Positions 42,812 to 50,592 of a DNA stretch of 64,000 nucleotides are shown here, one piece after another. Position 1 is the stretch's first letter, and each line of letters starts with the position of its first letter. The notes below the pieces were generated by a model. It had not been told where the DNA came from. It worked only from the letters and a program-made list of their open reading frames with translations, and did no database searches. Where the stretch lies: the NCBI RefSeq assembly GCF_014203595.1, contig NZ_JACHJK010000006.1, forward strand, positions 1 through 64,000, given 5' to 3'. Made by a program: the position numbers and the translations under genes. The DNA comes from Streptomyces echinatus. GTDB taxonomy: Bacteria; Actinomycetota; Actinomycetes; Streptomycetales; Streptomycetaceae.

Positions 42812-43576
42812 TCACAGGTCCGTGAACGACCCGTGCCGTCCGGCACCGGACGCGAAGCGGGCGGCGCCCTCCGTGCTCCGGGCCAGCGCCCCCATGCCGT
42901 GCCGGAGTTCGGCGCGCAGGGCGGACTCCTCGTCCAGGCCCTCCTGGTCCAGCACCGACGCCCGGTCGCTGCGCAGACAGGACTGCGGGAAGCGGGCGAC
43001 GGCCGCCGCGAGCGCCTCCGCCTCGGCGCGGGCGGTGCCGGCCGGCACCACCCGGTCGGCGAGCCCCATGGCGTGCGCCTCGCAGGCCGGCACCGGGCGG
43101 CCGGTGAGGATCATGTCCAGGGCCCGGCCGGTGCCGACCAGCCGGGGCAACCGGACCGTGCCGCCGTCGATCAGCGGCACCCCCCAGCGGCGGCAGAACA
43201 CCCCGAACACCGCGTCCTCCTCCGCGACCCGCAGATCGCACCACAGGGCGAGTTCCAGACCTCCCGCGACCGCGTGCCCGGCCACCGCGGCGATCACCGG
43301 CTTGGACAGCCGCATACGGGTCGGCCCCATCGGCCCGTCACCGTCCTCCGCCACCACGTTGCCGCGTTCCGTGCCGATCGCCTTCAGATCCGCGCCCGCG
43401 CAGAAGGTGCCGCCCTCGCCCCACAGGACCGCCACCCGGGCGGCGTCGTCCGCCTCGAACGCCCGGAAGGCGGCGGCGAGTTCGGCGGCCGTAGGGCCGT
43501 CCACGGCGTTGCGTGCCTCCGGCCGGGACAGGACGACCGTGGTGACGTGCTCCCTGTGTTCCACGCGGACCGGCAC
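42812..43576 (-). CDS. Enoyl-CoA hydratase/isomerase (crotonase) family protein
   Basis: A 254-residue crotonase-fold protein. It has VTTVVLSRPEARNAVDGPTA, the oxyanion-hole segments FCAGADLKAIG and VAGHAVAGGLELALWCDLRVAEEDAVFGVF (key GHAVAGGLELAL), and VGTGRALDMILTGRPVPACEAHAMGLADRVVP. Of the two catalytic glutamates of classical hydratases, the second position is in CRRWGVPLIDG, where the glutamate is not obvious, so the reaction may be isomerisation or another CoA chemistry. The GTG at 43576 follows AAGGAG. It lies 45 bp downstream of the membrane protein gene, probably the same transcript. Confidence 0.88.
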   Translation of the reverse strand: MPVRVEHREHVTTVVLSRPEARNAVDGPTAAELAAAFRAFEADDAARVAVLWGEGGTFCAGADLKAIGTERGNVVAEDGDGPMGPTRMRLSKPVIAAVAGHAVAGGLELALWCDLRVAEEDAVFGVFCRRWGVPLIDGGTVRLPRLVGTGRALDMILTGRPVPACEAHAMGLADRVVPAGTARAEAEALAAAVARFPQSCLRSDRASVLDQEGLDEESALRAELRHGMGALARSTEGAARFASGAGRHGSFTDL

Positions 43577-43621
43577 GATGGACTCCTTCTCCCAGGGGCG
43601 GCTCGAAGGGCCCACTGTGCC

Positions 43622-44635
43622 TCAGATGACCTTGAGCCGCACCAGTGCCCCCAGCGTCAGTGCCCCCGGCACCAGCGGCACCCACACCGTGATGATCCGG
43701 TAGGCCAGCACCACCGCCGTGGCCACCGCCGCCGGGCCGCCGACCGCGATCAGTGCCACGATCAGCGCCGCCTCGACGGAACCGAGTCCGCCGGGCGTCG
43801 GCACCAGGGCCACCGCGACGGTCGCCGCGAGGTAGGCGAGCGCCATGTGGGCGGCCGGCACCGGCAGGCTGAGCGCCTGGCCGACGGCGGCGAGCCCGGC
43901 CGCCTGGAGGGCGGGGAAGGCCAGCGAGCCGCCCCACAGGGCCAGGGCGCGGGCCGGCCGGGCGTGCACCGAACGTGCCTCGCCCAGGGCGTCCCGCACG
44001 AACGAGGACACCCGCCTGCGCAGCGGCCGGACGAGCACCGGCACGGCCCCCGCGACGGCCAGCAGACCGGCCGCGCCCAGCAGCAGCGGGAGCGCCGGGC
44101 CGGCCGGCAGCAGGGTGCCGAGCCGCAGCGCGTCCGGGAAGGCGATGAGCAGCGCGGCCAGCAGACCGAGCCGGCCCACGCACTCCGCGAGCAGATACAG
44201 GGCGAGCGCGGCCGAGGAACGGGCCAGTGGCACCCCGCAGACGCTCATGAAGCGCAGGTTCACGGCGCCGGCGCCGAGCCCGGTGGGCAACAGGTGGTTG
44301 GCCGAGGCCGCCGCGAGCTGGGTGGCCAGCAGCCGGCCCTTCGGCAGCGGCTGGACCACCGCACCCTGCCGGGTGACGGCCGCGGCCACCCAGGTCAGAC
44401 AGGTGGCACCGGCCGCGGCGAGCAGCCACGGCCAGGACGCCGTGCGCAGCTGGCGGAAGCCCTCGGCGAGCATCGAGCGGTGCCGGACGGCGGCCACCGC
44501 GACGAGCACGACCGGCACCAGGCACAGCACCGGGCGGACCGGGACGCGGCGGGGGAGCCGCCGCGGGGACCGTCCCCGGGAAACCGGGGGGAGCGGGGGG
44601 AGCGGAGGAACCGGGGGGAGCGGAACGGCAGTCAC
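43622..44635 (-). CDS. Flippase-like integral membrane protein (LPG synthase TM / UPF0104 family)
   Basis: A 337-residue protein with about eight helices and no soluble synthetase domain. The family pattern shows in WPWLLAAAGATCLTWVAAAVTRQ, the NHLLPTGLGAGAVNLRF loop (P-G-GA conserved) and the late VALVPTPGGLGSVEAALIVAL with the PGGLGSVE signature. Members include AglD-like and the membrane half of MprF, implicated in lipid or sugar-lipid translocation. Start GTG 44635 is tentative; an ATG at 44710 is in frame, and neither has a strong ribosome binding site. Confidence 0.82.
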   Translation of the reverse strand: MTAVPLPPVPPLPPLPPVSRGRSPRRLPRRVPVRPVLCLVPVVLVAVAAVRHRSMLAEGFRQLRTASWPWLLAAAGATCLTWVAAAVTRQGAVVQPLPKGRLLATQLAAASANHLLPTGLGAGAVNLRFMSVCGVPLARSSAALALYLLAECVGRLGLLAALLIAFPDALRLGTLLPAGPALPLLLGAAGLLAVAGAVPVLVRPLRRRVSSFVRDALGEARSVHARPARALALWGGSLAFPALQAAGLAAVGQALSLPVPAAHMALAYLAATVAVALVPTPGGLGSVEAALIVALIAVGGPAAVATAVVLAYRIITVWVPLVPGALTLGALVRLKVI

Positions 44636-44759
44636 ATTCGCACAGGTTTTCCGGGCCGTCCCAACGGCGGGTGGCGGAATCGGGGACGAGGGCTTACAGG
44701 GCAGGGTCATCGGGGCCTTCGGACGCGGGGACGCCGGTGCGGGTGAAAAAGCGCGGACC

Positions 44760-44790
44760 TTGACCTCAACGATGCTTGAGGTTCTACGTT
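44760..44790 (+). promoter_or_regulatory. SoxR/MerR-type operator-promoter of the ABC exporter
   Basis: ACCTCAA-CGATGC-TTGAGGT at 44763-44782 is a perfect 7-bp inverted repeat with a six-base centre, the same geometry as the E. coli soxS SoxR box. It lies between TTGACC (44760-44765) and TACGTT (44785-44790). These are 19 bp apart, the stretched spacer expected of MerR-family activators. The exporter ATG is eight bases after the -10, so the mRNA is probably leaderless. Confidence 0.82.
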
Positions 44791-44797
44791 CTTCAGC

Positions 44798-46714
44798 ATG
44801 AGCATGGAGACCACCGCCTGGACGCAGCTGCACAGCGTGATGAACGCGCAGTCCGAGCGTCGCCCGTTCGCCCGCGCCACGCTGCGCCGCATCGCCGCCT
44901 TCGCCCGCCCGCACCGCGCCGGCATCGTCCGGTTCGTGCTGCTCGGGGTGGTGACCGCGCTGCTCGCGGTCGCGACCCCCGTGCTCGCCGGCCGCGTCGT
45001 CGACGCGATCGTGGCGGGACACGACTCCGGCACGGTGGTACGGCTCTCCCTGCTGATCGCGCTCGTGGCGCTCGTGGAGGCGGGGCTCGGCATCGTCGGC
45101 CGGCGCCTGTCGGCGACGCTCGGCGAGGGGCTCATCCTCGACCTCAGAACGGCTGTGTTCGATCATGTGCAGCACATGCCTGTCGCGTTCTTCACACGTA
45201 CGCGTACGGGCGCGCTGGTCAGCCGTCTCAACAACGACGTGATCGGCGCCCAGCGGGCCTTCGCCAACACCCTCTCCGGCGTCGTCAGCAACCTGGTCAC
45301 CCTGGTGCTCACCCTCGCGGTGATGCTCACCCTGTCCTGGCAGATCACCCTGCTCGCGCTCATGCTGCTGCCGCTGTTCGTGCTGCCCGCCCGCCGCATG
45401 GGCAGCCGGATGGCCCGGATGCAGCGGGAGGCGGCGGCGCTGAACGCGGCCATGGGCACCCGGATGACCGAGCGGTTCTCCGCCCCCGGCGCCACCCTGG
45501 TCAAGCTCTTCGGCCGCCCGGAGGAGGAGTCGGCGGAGTTCGCGGCGCGGGCCGCCCGGGTGCGGGACATCGGGGTGCGCACGGCGACCGCCCAGTCCGT
45601 CTTCATCACCTCCCTCACCCTGGTCTCCGCCCTCGCCCTGGCCCTCGTCTACGGCCTCGGCGGCTGGTTCGCGCTGCGCGGCGCCCTGGAGCCCGGCGCG
45701 GTGGTCTCCCTGGCCCTGCTGCTGACCCGGCTGTACGCCCCGCTGACCTCGCTCGCCGGGGCCCGGGTGGAGGTGATGAGCGCGATCGTCAGCTTCGAGC
45801 GGGTCTTCGAGGTGCTGGACCTGAAGCCGCTCATCGTGGAGAAGCCGGACGCCCGGGAGGTCCCCGAAGGCCCGGTCGCCGTCGAGTTCGAGGACGTCCG
45901 CTTCGCCTACCCGGCCGCAGACCAGGTCTCCCTCGCCTCCCTGGAGGAGGTCGCCGCCCTCGACACCCGCGGCGGCTCCGAGGTCCTGCACGGCATCTCC
46001 TTCCGCGCCGAACCCGGCGAGACCGTCGCCCTGGTCGGCTCCTCCGGCGCCGGCAAGTCGACCATCGCCCAGCTCCTGCCGCGCCTGTACGACGTCGACG
46101 CGGGCGCGGTCCGCATCGGCGGCACCGACGTCCGGGACCTGACGGCCGCGTCCCTGCGGGCCACCCTCGGCATGGTCACCCAGGACGGCCACCTCTTCCA
46201 CGACACCGTCCGCGCCAATCTGCTGCTGGCCCGCCCCGACGCCGCCGACGACGACCTGTGGGACGTCCTCGGCCGCGCCCGCCTCGCCGACGTCGTGCGG
46301 TCCCTGCCCGACGGCCTGGACACGGTCGTCGGCGAGCGCGGCTACCGGCTCTCCGGCGGTGAACGACAGCGCATGACCATCGCCCGGCTGCTGCTGGCCC
46401 GCCAGCGCGTGGTGATCCTGGACGAGGCCACCGCCCACCTGGACAACACCTCCGAGGCGGCCGTGCAGGAGGCGCTGACCGAGGCACTGGAGGGCCGCAC
46501 GGCCGTGGTCATCGCGCACCGCCTGTCCACGGTCCGGGCCGCCGACCGGATCCTGGTCGTGGAGTCCGGCCGGATCGTGGAGCGCGGCACCCACGAGGAG
46601 CTCCTGGCGACGGCCGGCCGGTACGCCGAGCTGCACCGGACCCAGTTCGGCCGCCGGGACGGCGCGGCTCCCGGGCCGGTCCCGGCGGACGCGGCGGCCC
46701 CGGCGGCCGGCTGA
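44798..46714 (+). CDS. ABC exporter, fused permease and ATPase
   Basis: A 638-residue half-transporter. Six membrane helices (residues ~40-330) include VFDHVQHMPVAFFTRTRTGALVSRLNNDV, the coupling-helix pattern of type IV exporters. The nucleotide-binding domain has Walker A LVGSSGAGKST, Q loop MVTQDGHLFHDTVRANLL, signature YRLSGGERQRMTIARLLLA, Walker B VVILDEATAHLD and the switch in VIAHRLSTVR. There is an unusual acidic insertion after the first NBD strand (PAADQVSLASLEEVAALDTRG). It probably works as a homodimer in drug or redox-compound export, consistent with the SoxR-like promoter and leaderless start. Confidence 0.93.
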   Translation: MSMETTAWTQLHSVMNAQSERRPFARATLRRIAAFARPHRAGIVRFVLLGVVTALLAVATPVLAGRVVDAIVAGHDSGTVVRLSLLIALVALVEAGLGIVGRRLSATLGEGLILDLRTAVFDHVQHMPVAFFTRTRTGALVSRLNNDVIGAQRAFANTLSGVVSNLVTLVLTLAVMLTLSWQITLLALMLLPLFVLPARRMGSRMARMQREAAALNAAMGTRMTERFSAPGATLVKLFGRPEEESAEFAARAARVRDIGVRTATAQSVFITSLTLVSALALALVYGLGGWFALRGALEPGAVVSLALLLTRLYAPLTSLAGARVEVMSAIVSFERVFEVLDLKPLIVEKPDAREVPEGPVAVEFEDVRFAYPAADQVSLASLEEVAALDTRGGSEVLHGISFRAEPGETVALVGSSGAGKSTIAQLLPRLYDVDAGAVRIGGTDVRDLTAASLRATLGMVTQDGHLFHDTVRANLLLARPDAADDDLWDVLGRARLADVVRSLPDGLDTVVGERGYRLSGGERQRMTIARLLLARQRVVILDEATAHLDNTSEAAVQEALTEALEGRTAVVIAHRLSTVRAADRILVVESGRIVERGTHEELLATAGRYAELHRTQFGRRDGAAPGPVPADAAAPAAG

Positions 46715-46917
46715 GGGCCGCTCGCCGCCCCGGTGCACCGGCCCGTCCGCCGTCACGCCGGCGGCAGCGCCGCGGGATCCCCGACGCCGGCGGCGACGCG
46801 GCCGGCCCGGAGAACCGCCCGTGATCCGAACGGAGGGCCCGCGGACGTGTGAGCAGGGCGTGAGCTGGATACGCGGAACGCACGGCAGCACCGTCCGTCC
46901 GGAAGGTCATCCCCGCC

Positions 46918-47454
46918 ATGACCAGCGCACACCAGCCCGGCCACCACTCCGAGGTCACCCTCCGGGTCAACGGCAAACCCCACACCCTGCGCGTCGACCA
47001 CCGGCGTGTCCTGCTCGACCTGCTCCGTGAGGAGCTGGACCTCACAGGGTCCAAGAAGGGCTGCGACCACGGCCAGTGCGGCGCCTGCACCGTACTGGTC
47101 GACGGCCGCCGCGTGAACAGCTGTCTGCTGCTCGCGGTCGCCCTCGACGGCAGCGAGATCACCACCGTCGAGGGCCTCGGCGGCGACGGCGACGAGCCGC
47201 ACCCGCTCCAGCGGGCCTTCCTGGACCGCGACGCCCTCCAGTGCGGCTACTGCACCCCCGGCCAGCTCTGCTCCGCCCTGGGCATGCTCGCCGAGGCCGC
47301 GGCCGGCCACCCCTCCCACGTCACCGATCCCGCGGCCCCCTCCGGCCCGCCCGTCCCGCTGGACCGGACCGAGATCCGCGAGCGGATGAGCGGCAACCTG
47401 TGCCGCTGCGGCGCCTACCCCCGCATCGTCGAGGCGATCGAGGACGTGATCTGA
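46918..47454 (+). CDS. Molybdenum hydroxylase [2Fe-2S] subunit (YagT/PaoA-like)
   Basis: A 178-residue iron-sulfur subunit of a xanthine-oxidase family enzyme. The plant-type ferredoxin cluster has cysteines in KKGCDHGQCGACTVLVDG and VNSCLLLA. The second cluster is in LQCGYCTPGQLCSALG and GNLCRCGAYPRIVEA. It lacks the Tat leader of periplasmic PaoA, so the enzyme is probably cytoplasmic. It is the first gene of a three-subunit operon and abuts the FAD gene directly. Confidence 0.95.
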   Translation: MTSAHQPGHHSEVTLRVNGKPHTLRVDHRRVLLDLLREELDLTGSKKGCDHGQCGACTVLVDGRRVNSCLLLAVALDGSEITTVEGLGGDGDEPHPLQRAFLDRDALQCGYCTPGQLCSALGMLAEAAAGHPSHVTDPAAPSGPPVPLDRTEIRERMSGNLCRCGAYPRIVEAIEDVI

Positions 47455-48450
47455 GTGAACGGCTTCGGATACCTCAGGCCCGACAGCGTCCAGGAGGCCG
47501 CCGAGGCGTACGCCGCCCACCCGGGCGCCCGCTACCTCGCCGGCGGCACCAACCTGGTCGACCTGCTGAAACTCGGTGTCGAGCGGCCCGGCACGCTCAT
47601 CGACATCGGGCGGCTGCCGCTGGACACCGTCCAGGAACTGCCCGACGGCGGCCTGCGCGTCGGCGCCACCGTCCGCAACAGCGACCTCGCCGCCGACCCG
47701 CGCGTCCGGGACCGCTACCCGGCCCTCTCCCAGGCGCTTCTCTCCGGCGCCTCCGCGCAGCTGCGCAACGTCGCCACCACCGGCGGCAACCTGCTCCAGC
47801 GCACCCGCTGCCCCTACTTCCAGGACCTGGACAAGCCCTGCAACAAACGGGACCCGGGCAGCGGCTGCGGCGCCCGGGACGGCGTCCACCGCGACCACGC
47901 CGTCCTCGGCCACTCACCCCAGTGCATCGCCACCCACCCGTCCGACATGGCCGTCGCCCTGGCCGCGCTGGACGCCCAGGTCGAGCTGTACAGCACCGAC
48001 GGCACCCGGCGCCTGCCGGTGGCCGACTTCTACCGGCTGCCCGGCGAGCACCCCGACCGGGACACCTGGATCCGCCCCGGCGAACTGATCACCGGTGTGC
48101 GGCTCCCGGCCGCCACGGCCGGTGTCCCCTCCGCCTACCGCAAGGCCCGGGACCGGGCGTCGTACGCCTTCGCCCTCGCCTCCGTCGCCGTCGTCCTGCG
48201 GGTCGAGGACGGGGTCGTCGACCAGGTGGGCCTCGCCTTCGGCGGGCTCGCCCACCGCCCCTGGCGGGCCCGGCACACCGAGCTGGCCCTGCTGGGCGCC
48301 CCCGCCACCCCCGCCGCCTTCGAAGGGGCCGTGGCCCTCGAACTCGCGCACGCCGAGCCGCTGCGGGACAACGCCTACAAGGTGCCCCTCGCCCGCGGCC
48401 TCGCCCTGGACGTCCTGAACCGTCTCGCCCCGGCCCCGGCAGCGGCCTGA
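47455..48450 (+). CDS. Molybdenum hydroxylase FAD subunit (YagS/PaoB-like)
   Basis: A 331-residue FAD-binding subunit. It has ARYLAGGTNLVDLLKLGVERP near the N terminus and LRNVATTGGNLLQRTRCPYF, followed by a Cys-rich insertion (CNKRDPGSGCGARDG...SPQCIATHPSD) that carries the extra [4Fe-4S] cluster known in PaoB. The C-terminal CO_deh_flav_C domain includes AYRKARDRASYAFALASVAV. The GTG at 47455 starts immediately after the preceding TGA. It transfers electrons from the iron-sulfur subunit to an external acceptor. Confidence 0.95.
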   Translation: MNGFGYLRPDSVQEAAEAYAAHPGARYLAGGTNLVDLLKLGVERPGTLIDIGRLPLDTVQELPDGGLRVGATVRNSDLAADPRVRDRYPALSQALLSGASAQLRNVATTGGNLLQRTRCPYFQDLDKPCNKRDPGSGCGARDGVHRDHAVLGHSPQCIATHPSDMAVALAALDAQVELYSTDGTRRLPVADFYRLPGEHPDRDTWIRPGELITGVRLPAATAGVPSAYRKARDRASYAFALASVAVVLRVEDGVVDQVGLAFGGLAHRPWRARHTELALLGAPATPAAFEGAVALELAHAEPLRDNAYKVPLARGLALDVLNRLAPAPAAA

Positions 48451-48468
48451 GCCGTCACAGGAGGACCC

Positions 48469-50592
48469 ATGACCGGCACGACCGGAACCGCGCCGTCCAA
48501 GGACCACGGCACGACGGGCCCGACCGGAACCGCCCTGGGCGCACCCGCCGAGCGCCGGGAAGGGCGCCAGAAGGTCACCGGCGCCGCCCGGTACGCCGCC
48601 GAGTACGCCCTGCCCGGCCGCGCCCACGCCTGGCCCGTGCCCGCCGCCGTCGCGCGCGGGCGGGTCACCGGCGTCGACACCTCCGCCGCCCTCGCCCTCC
48701 CCGGCGTCCTCGCCGTCCTCACCCCCGGTGACGCCGCCGGGCTCGCCGCGCCCGAGGACGGCACACTGGCCGTGCTGCGGAGCGCGGACGTGCCGCACCG
48801 GGGCTGGTGCGTCGCCCTGGCGGTCGCCGAGACCCCCGAGACCGCCCGCGCCGCCGCCCGGGCCGTCCGGGTCACCTACGGCACCGAGGCCCACCACGTC
48901 GACCTCACCGAGGACGCCCCCGGCGGCTACGAGCCGGACGAGGTGGCCGGCGGACCCGGCCGCGTCGAACACGGCGACCCGGAAGCCGCGTTCGCCGCCG
49001 CCGACGTGCGCGTCGACGTCACCTACCGCGTGCCACCGCTGCACAACCACCCCATGGAGCCCCACGCGACCACCGCCCACTGGGAGGGCGACCGGCTCAC
49101 CGTGTACACCTCCAGCCAGGGCGGCACGACCGTCAGGGCCACGCTGGCCCAGCTGTTCCGGCTGCCCGAGGAGCGGATCACCGTCGTCGCCGAGCACGTC
49201 GGCGGCGGCTTCGGCTCCAAGGGCACCCCCCGCCCCGACGTCGTCCTCGCCGCACTCGCCGCCCGGCACACCGGCCGGCCGGTCACCCTGGCCTACCCCC
49301 GCCGCCTGCTGCCCACCGTCGTCGGCCACCGCGCCCCCACCGTGCAGCGGCTGCGGCTCGGCGCCGGCACGGACGGCCGGCTCACCGCCCTGCTGCACGA
49401 GGTGACCACCCACACCTCGCACGTGAGGGAGTTCGTCGAGTACGCCGCGGTGGTCTCCCGCGTCATGTACGCCACCCCCGCCCTGCTCAGCACCCACCGG
49501 GTGGTCCCGCTGGACGTGCCCAGCCCGTCCTGGATGCGGGCCCCCGGCGAGGCACCCGGCATGTACGCCCTGGAGTCCGCCGTGGACGAACTCGCCGACG
49601 CGCTCGGCACGGACCCCGTGGAGCTGCGCGTGCGCAACGAACCACGGCGGGAGCCGGGCAGCGGCAAGCCGTTCAGCAGCCGGCACGTCGTGGAGTGCCT
49701 GCGCGAGGGCGCCCGCCGCTTCGGCTGGGCCGGCCGCGACCCGCGCCCCGGAGTGCGCCGCGAAGGCCCGCTGCTCGTCGGCACCGGCGTGGCCGCCGCC
49801 ACCTACCCCTTCCAGGTCGCCCCCTCCACCGCCACCGCCGAGGCCCGGCCCGACGGCACCTTCGTCGTCCGGGTCAACGCGGCCGACATCGGCACCGGAG
49901 CCCGTACCGTCCTCGCCCAGATCGCCGCCGACGCCCTCGGCGTGCCCCTGGAGCGGGTGCGCACCGAGGTGGGCCACAGCGACCTGCCGCCGGCCCCGCT
50001 GGCCGGGGGCTCCTGCGGCACCGCCTCCTGGGGCTGGGCCGTGCACGAGGCGTGCGCCCGGCTCGCCGCCCACCCCGAGGAGGGCCCGACGGTCCACGCG
50101 GACACCACCGGGGAGGCCGACGCCGACAGCCCCTACGCGCGGCACGCGTTCGGCGCCCACTTCGCCGAGGTCGCCGTCGACACCGTCACCGGCGAGGTCC
50201 GGGTCCGCCGGCTGCTCGGCGTCTTCGCCGCCGGCCGGATCCTCAACGCCCGCACCGCGCGCTCCCAGTTCACCGGCGCGATGGTCATGGGCCTCGGCAT
50301 GGCCCTCACCGAACACAGCACCCTGGACCCCGCGTTCGGTGACTTCCCCGAGTCCGACCTCGCCTCCTACCACGTGCCCGTCCACGCCGACGTCCCGGAC
50401 ATCGAGGCCGACTGGCTCGACGAGGACGACACCCACCTCAACCCCATGGGCAGCAAGGGCATCGGGGAGATCGGCATCGTCGGCACCGCCGCCGCGCTCG
50501 GCAACGCCGTCCACCACGCCACCGGCATCCGCTTCCGCGAACTCCCCCTCACTCCCGACCGGATCCTCGCCCGCCTGCTCTGCGAGGGGTGA
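48469..50592 (+). CDS. Molybdenum hydroxylase molybdopterin-binding catalytic subunit (YagR/PaoC-like)
   Basis: A 707-residue catalytic subunit containing the molybdopterin-cytosine dinucleotide cofactor. The first domain begins EGRQKVTGAARYAAEYAL. Cofactor-binding loops are VPPLHNHPMEPHATTAHWEG, VGGGFGSKGTPRPDVVLAALAARHTG and WMRAPGEAPGMYALESAVDELA. The terminal GSKGIGEIGIVGTAAALGNAV holds the conserved glutamate that acts as base. Homologues oxidise aromatic or aliphatic aldehydes, or purines. The substrate is open. The stop overlaps the GH65 start. Confidence 0.95.
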   Translation: MTGTTGTAPSKDHGTTGPTGTALGAPAERREGRQKVTGAARYAAEYALPGRAHAWPVPAAVARGRVTGVDTSAALALPGVLAVLTPGDAAGLAAPEDGTLAVLRSADVPHRGWCVALAVAETPETARAAARAVRVTYGTEAHHVDLTEDAPGGYEPDEVAGGPGRVEHGDPEAAFAAADVRVDVTYRVPPLHNHPMEPHATTAHWEGDRLTVYTSSQGGTTVRATLAQLFRLPEERITVVAEHVGGGFGSKGTPRPDVVLAALAARHTGRPVTLAYPRRLLPTVVGHRAPTVQRLRLGAGTDGRLTALLHEVTTHTSHVREFVEYAAVVSRVMYATPALLSTHRVVPLDVPSPSWMRAPGEAPGMYALESAVDELADALGTDPVELRVRNEPRREPGSGKPFSSRHVVECLREGARRFGWAGRDPRPGVRREGPLLVGTGVAAATYPFQVAPSTATAEARPDGTFVVRVNAADIGTGARTVLAQIAADALGVPLERVRTEVGHSDLPPAPLAGGSCGTASWGWAVHEACARLAAHPEEGPTVHADTTGEADADSPYARHAFGAHFAEVAVDTVTGEVRVRRLLGVFAAGRILNARTARSQFTGAMVMGLGMALTEHSTLDPAFGDFPESDLASYHVPVHADVPDIEADWLDEDDTHLNPMGSKGIGEIGIVGTAAALGNAVHHATGIRFRELPLTPDRILARLLCEG

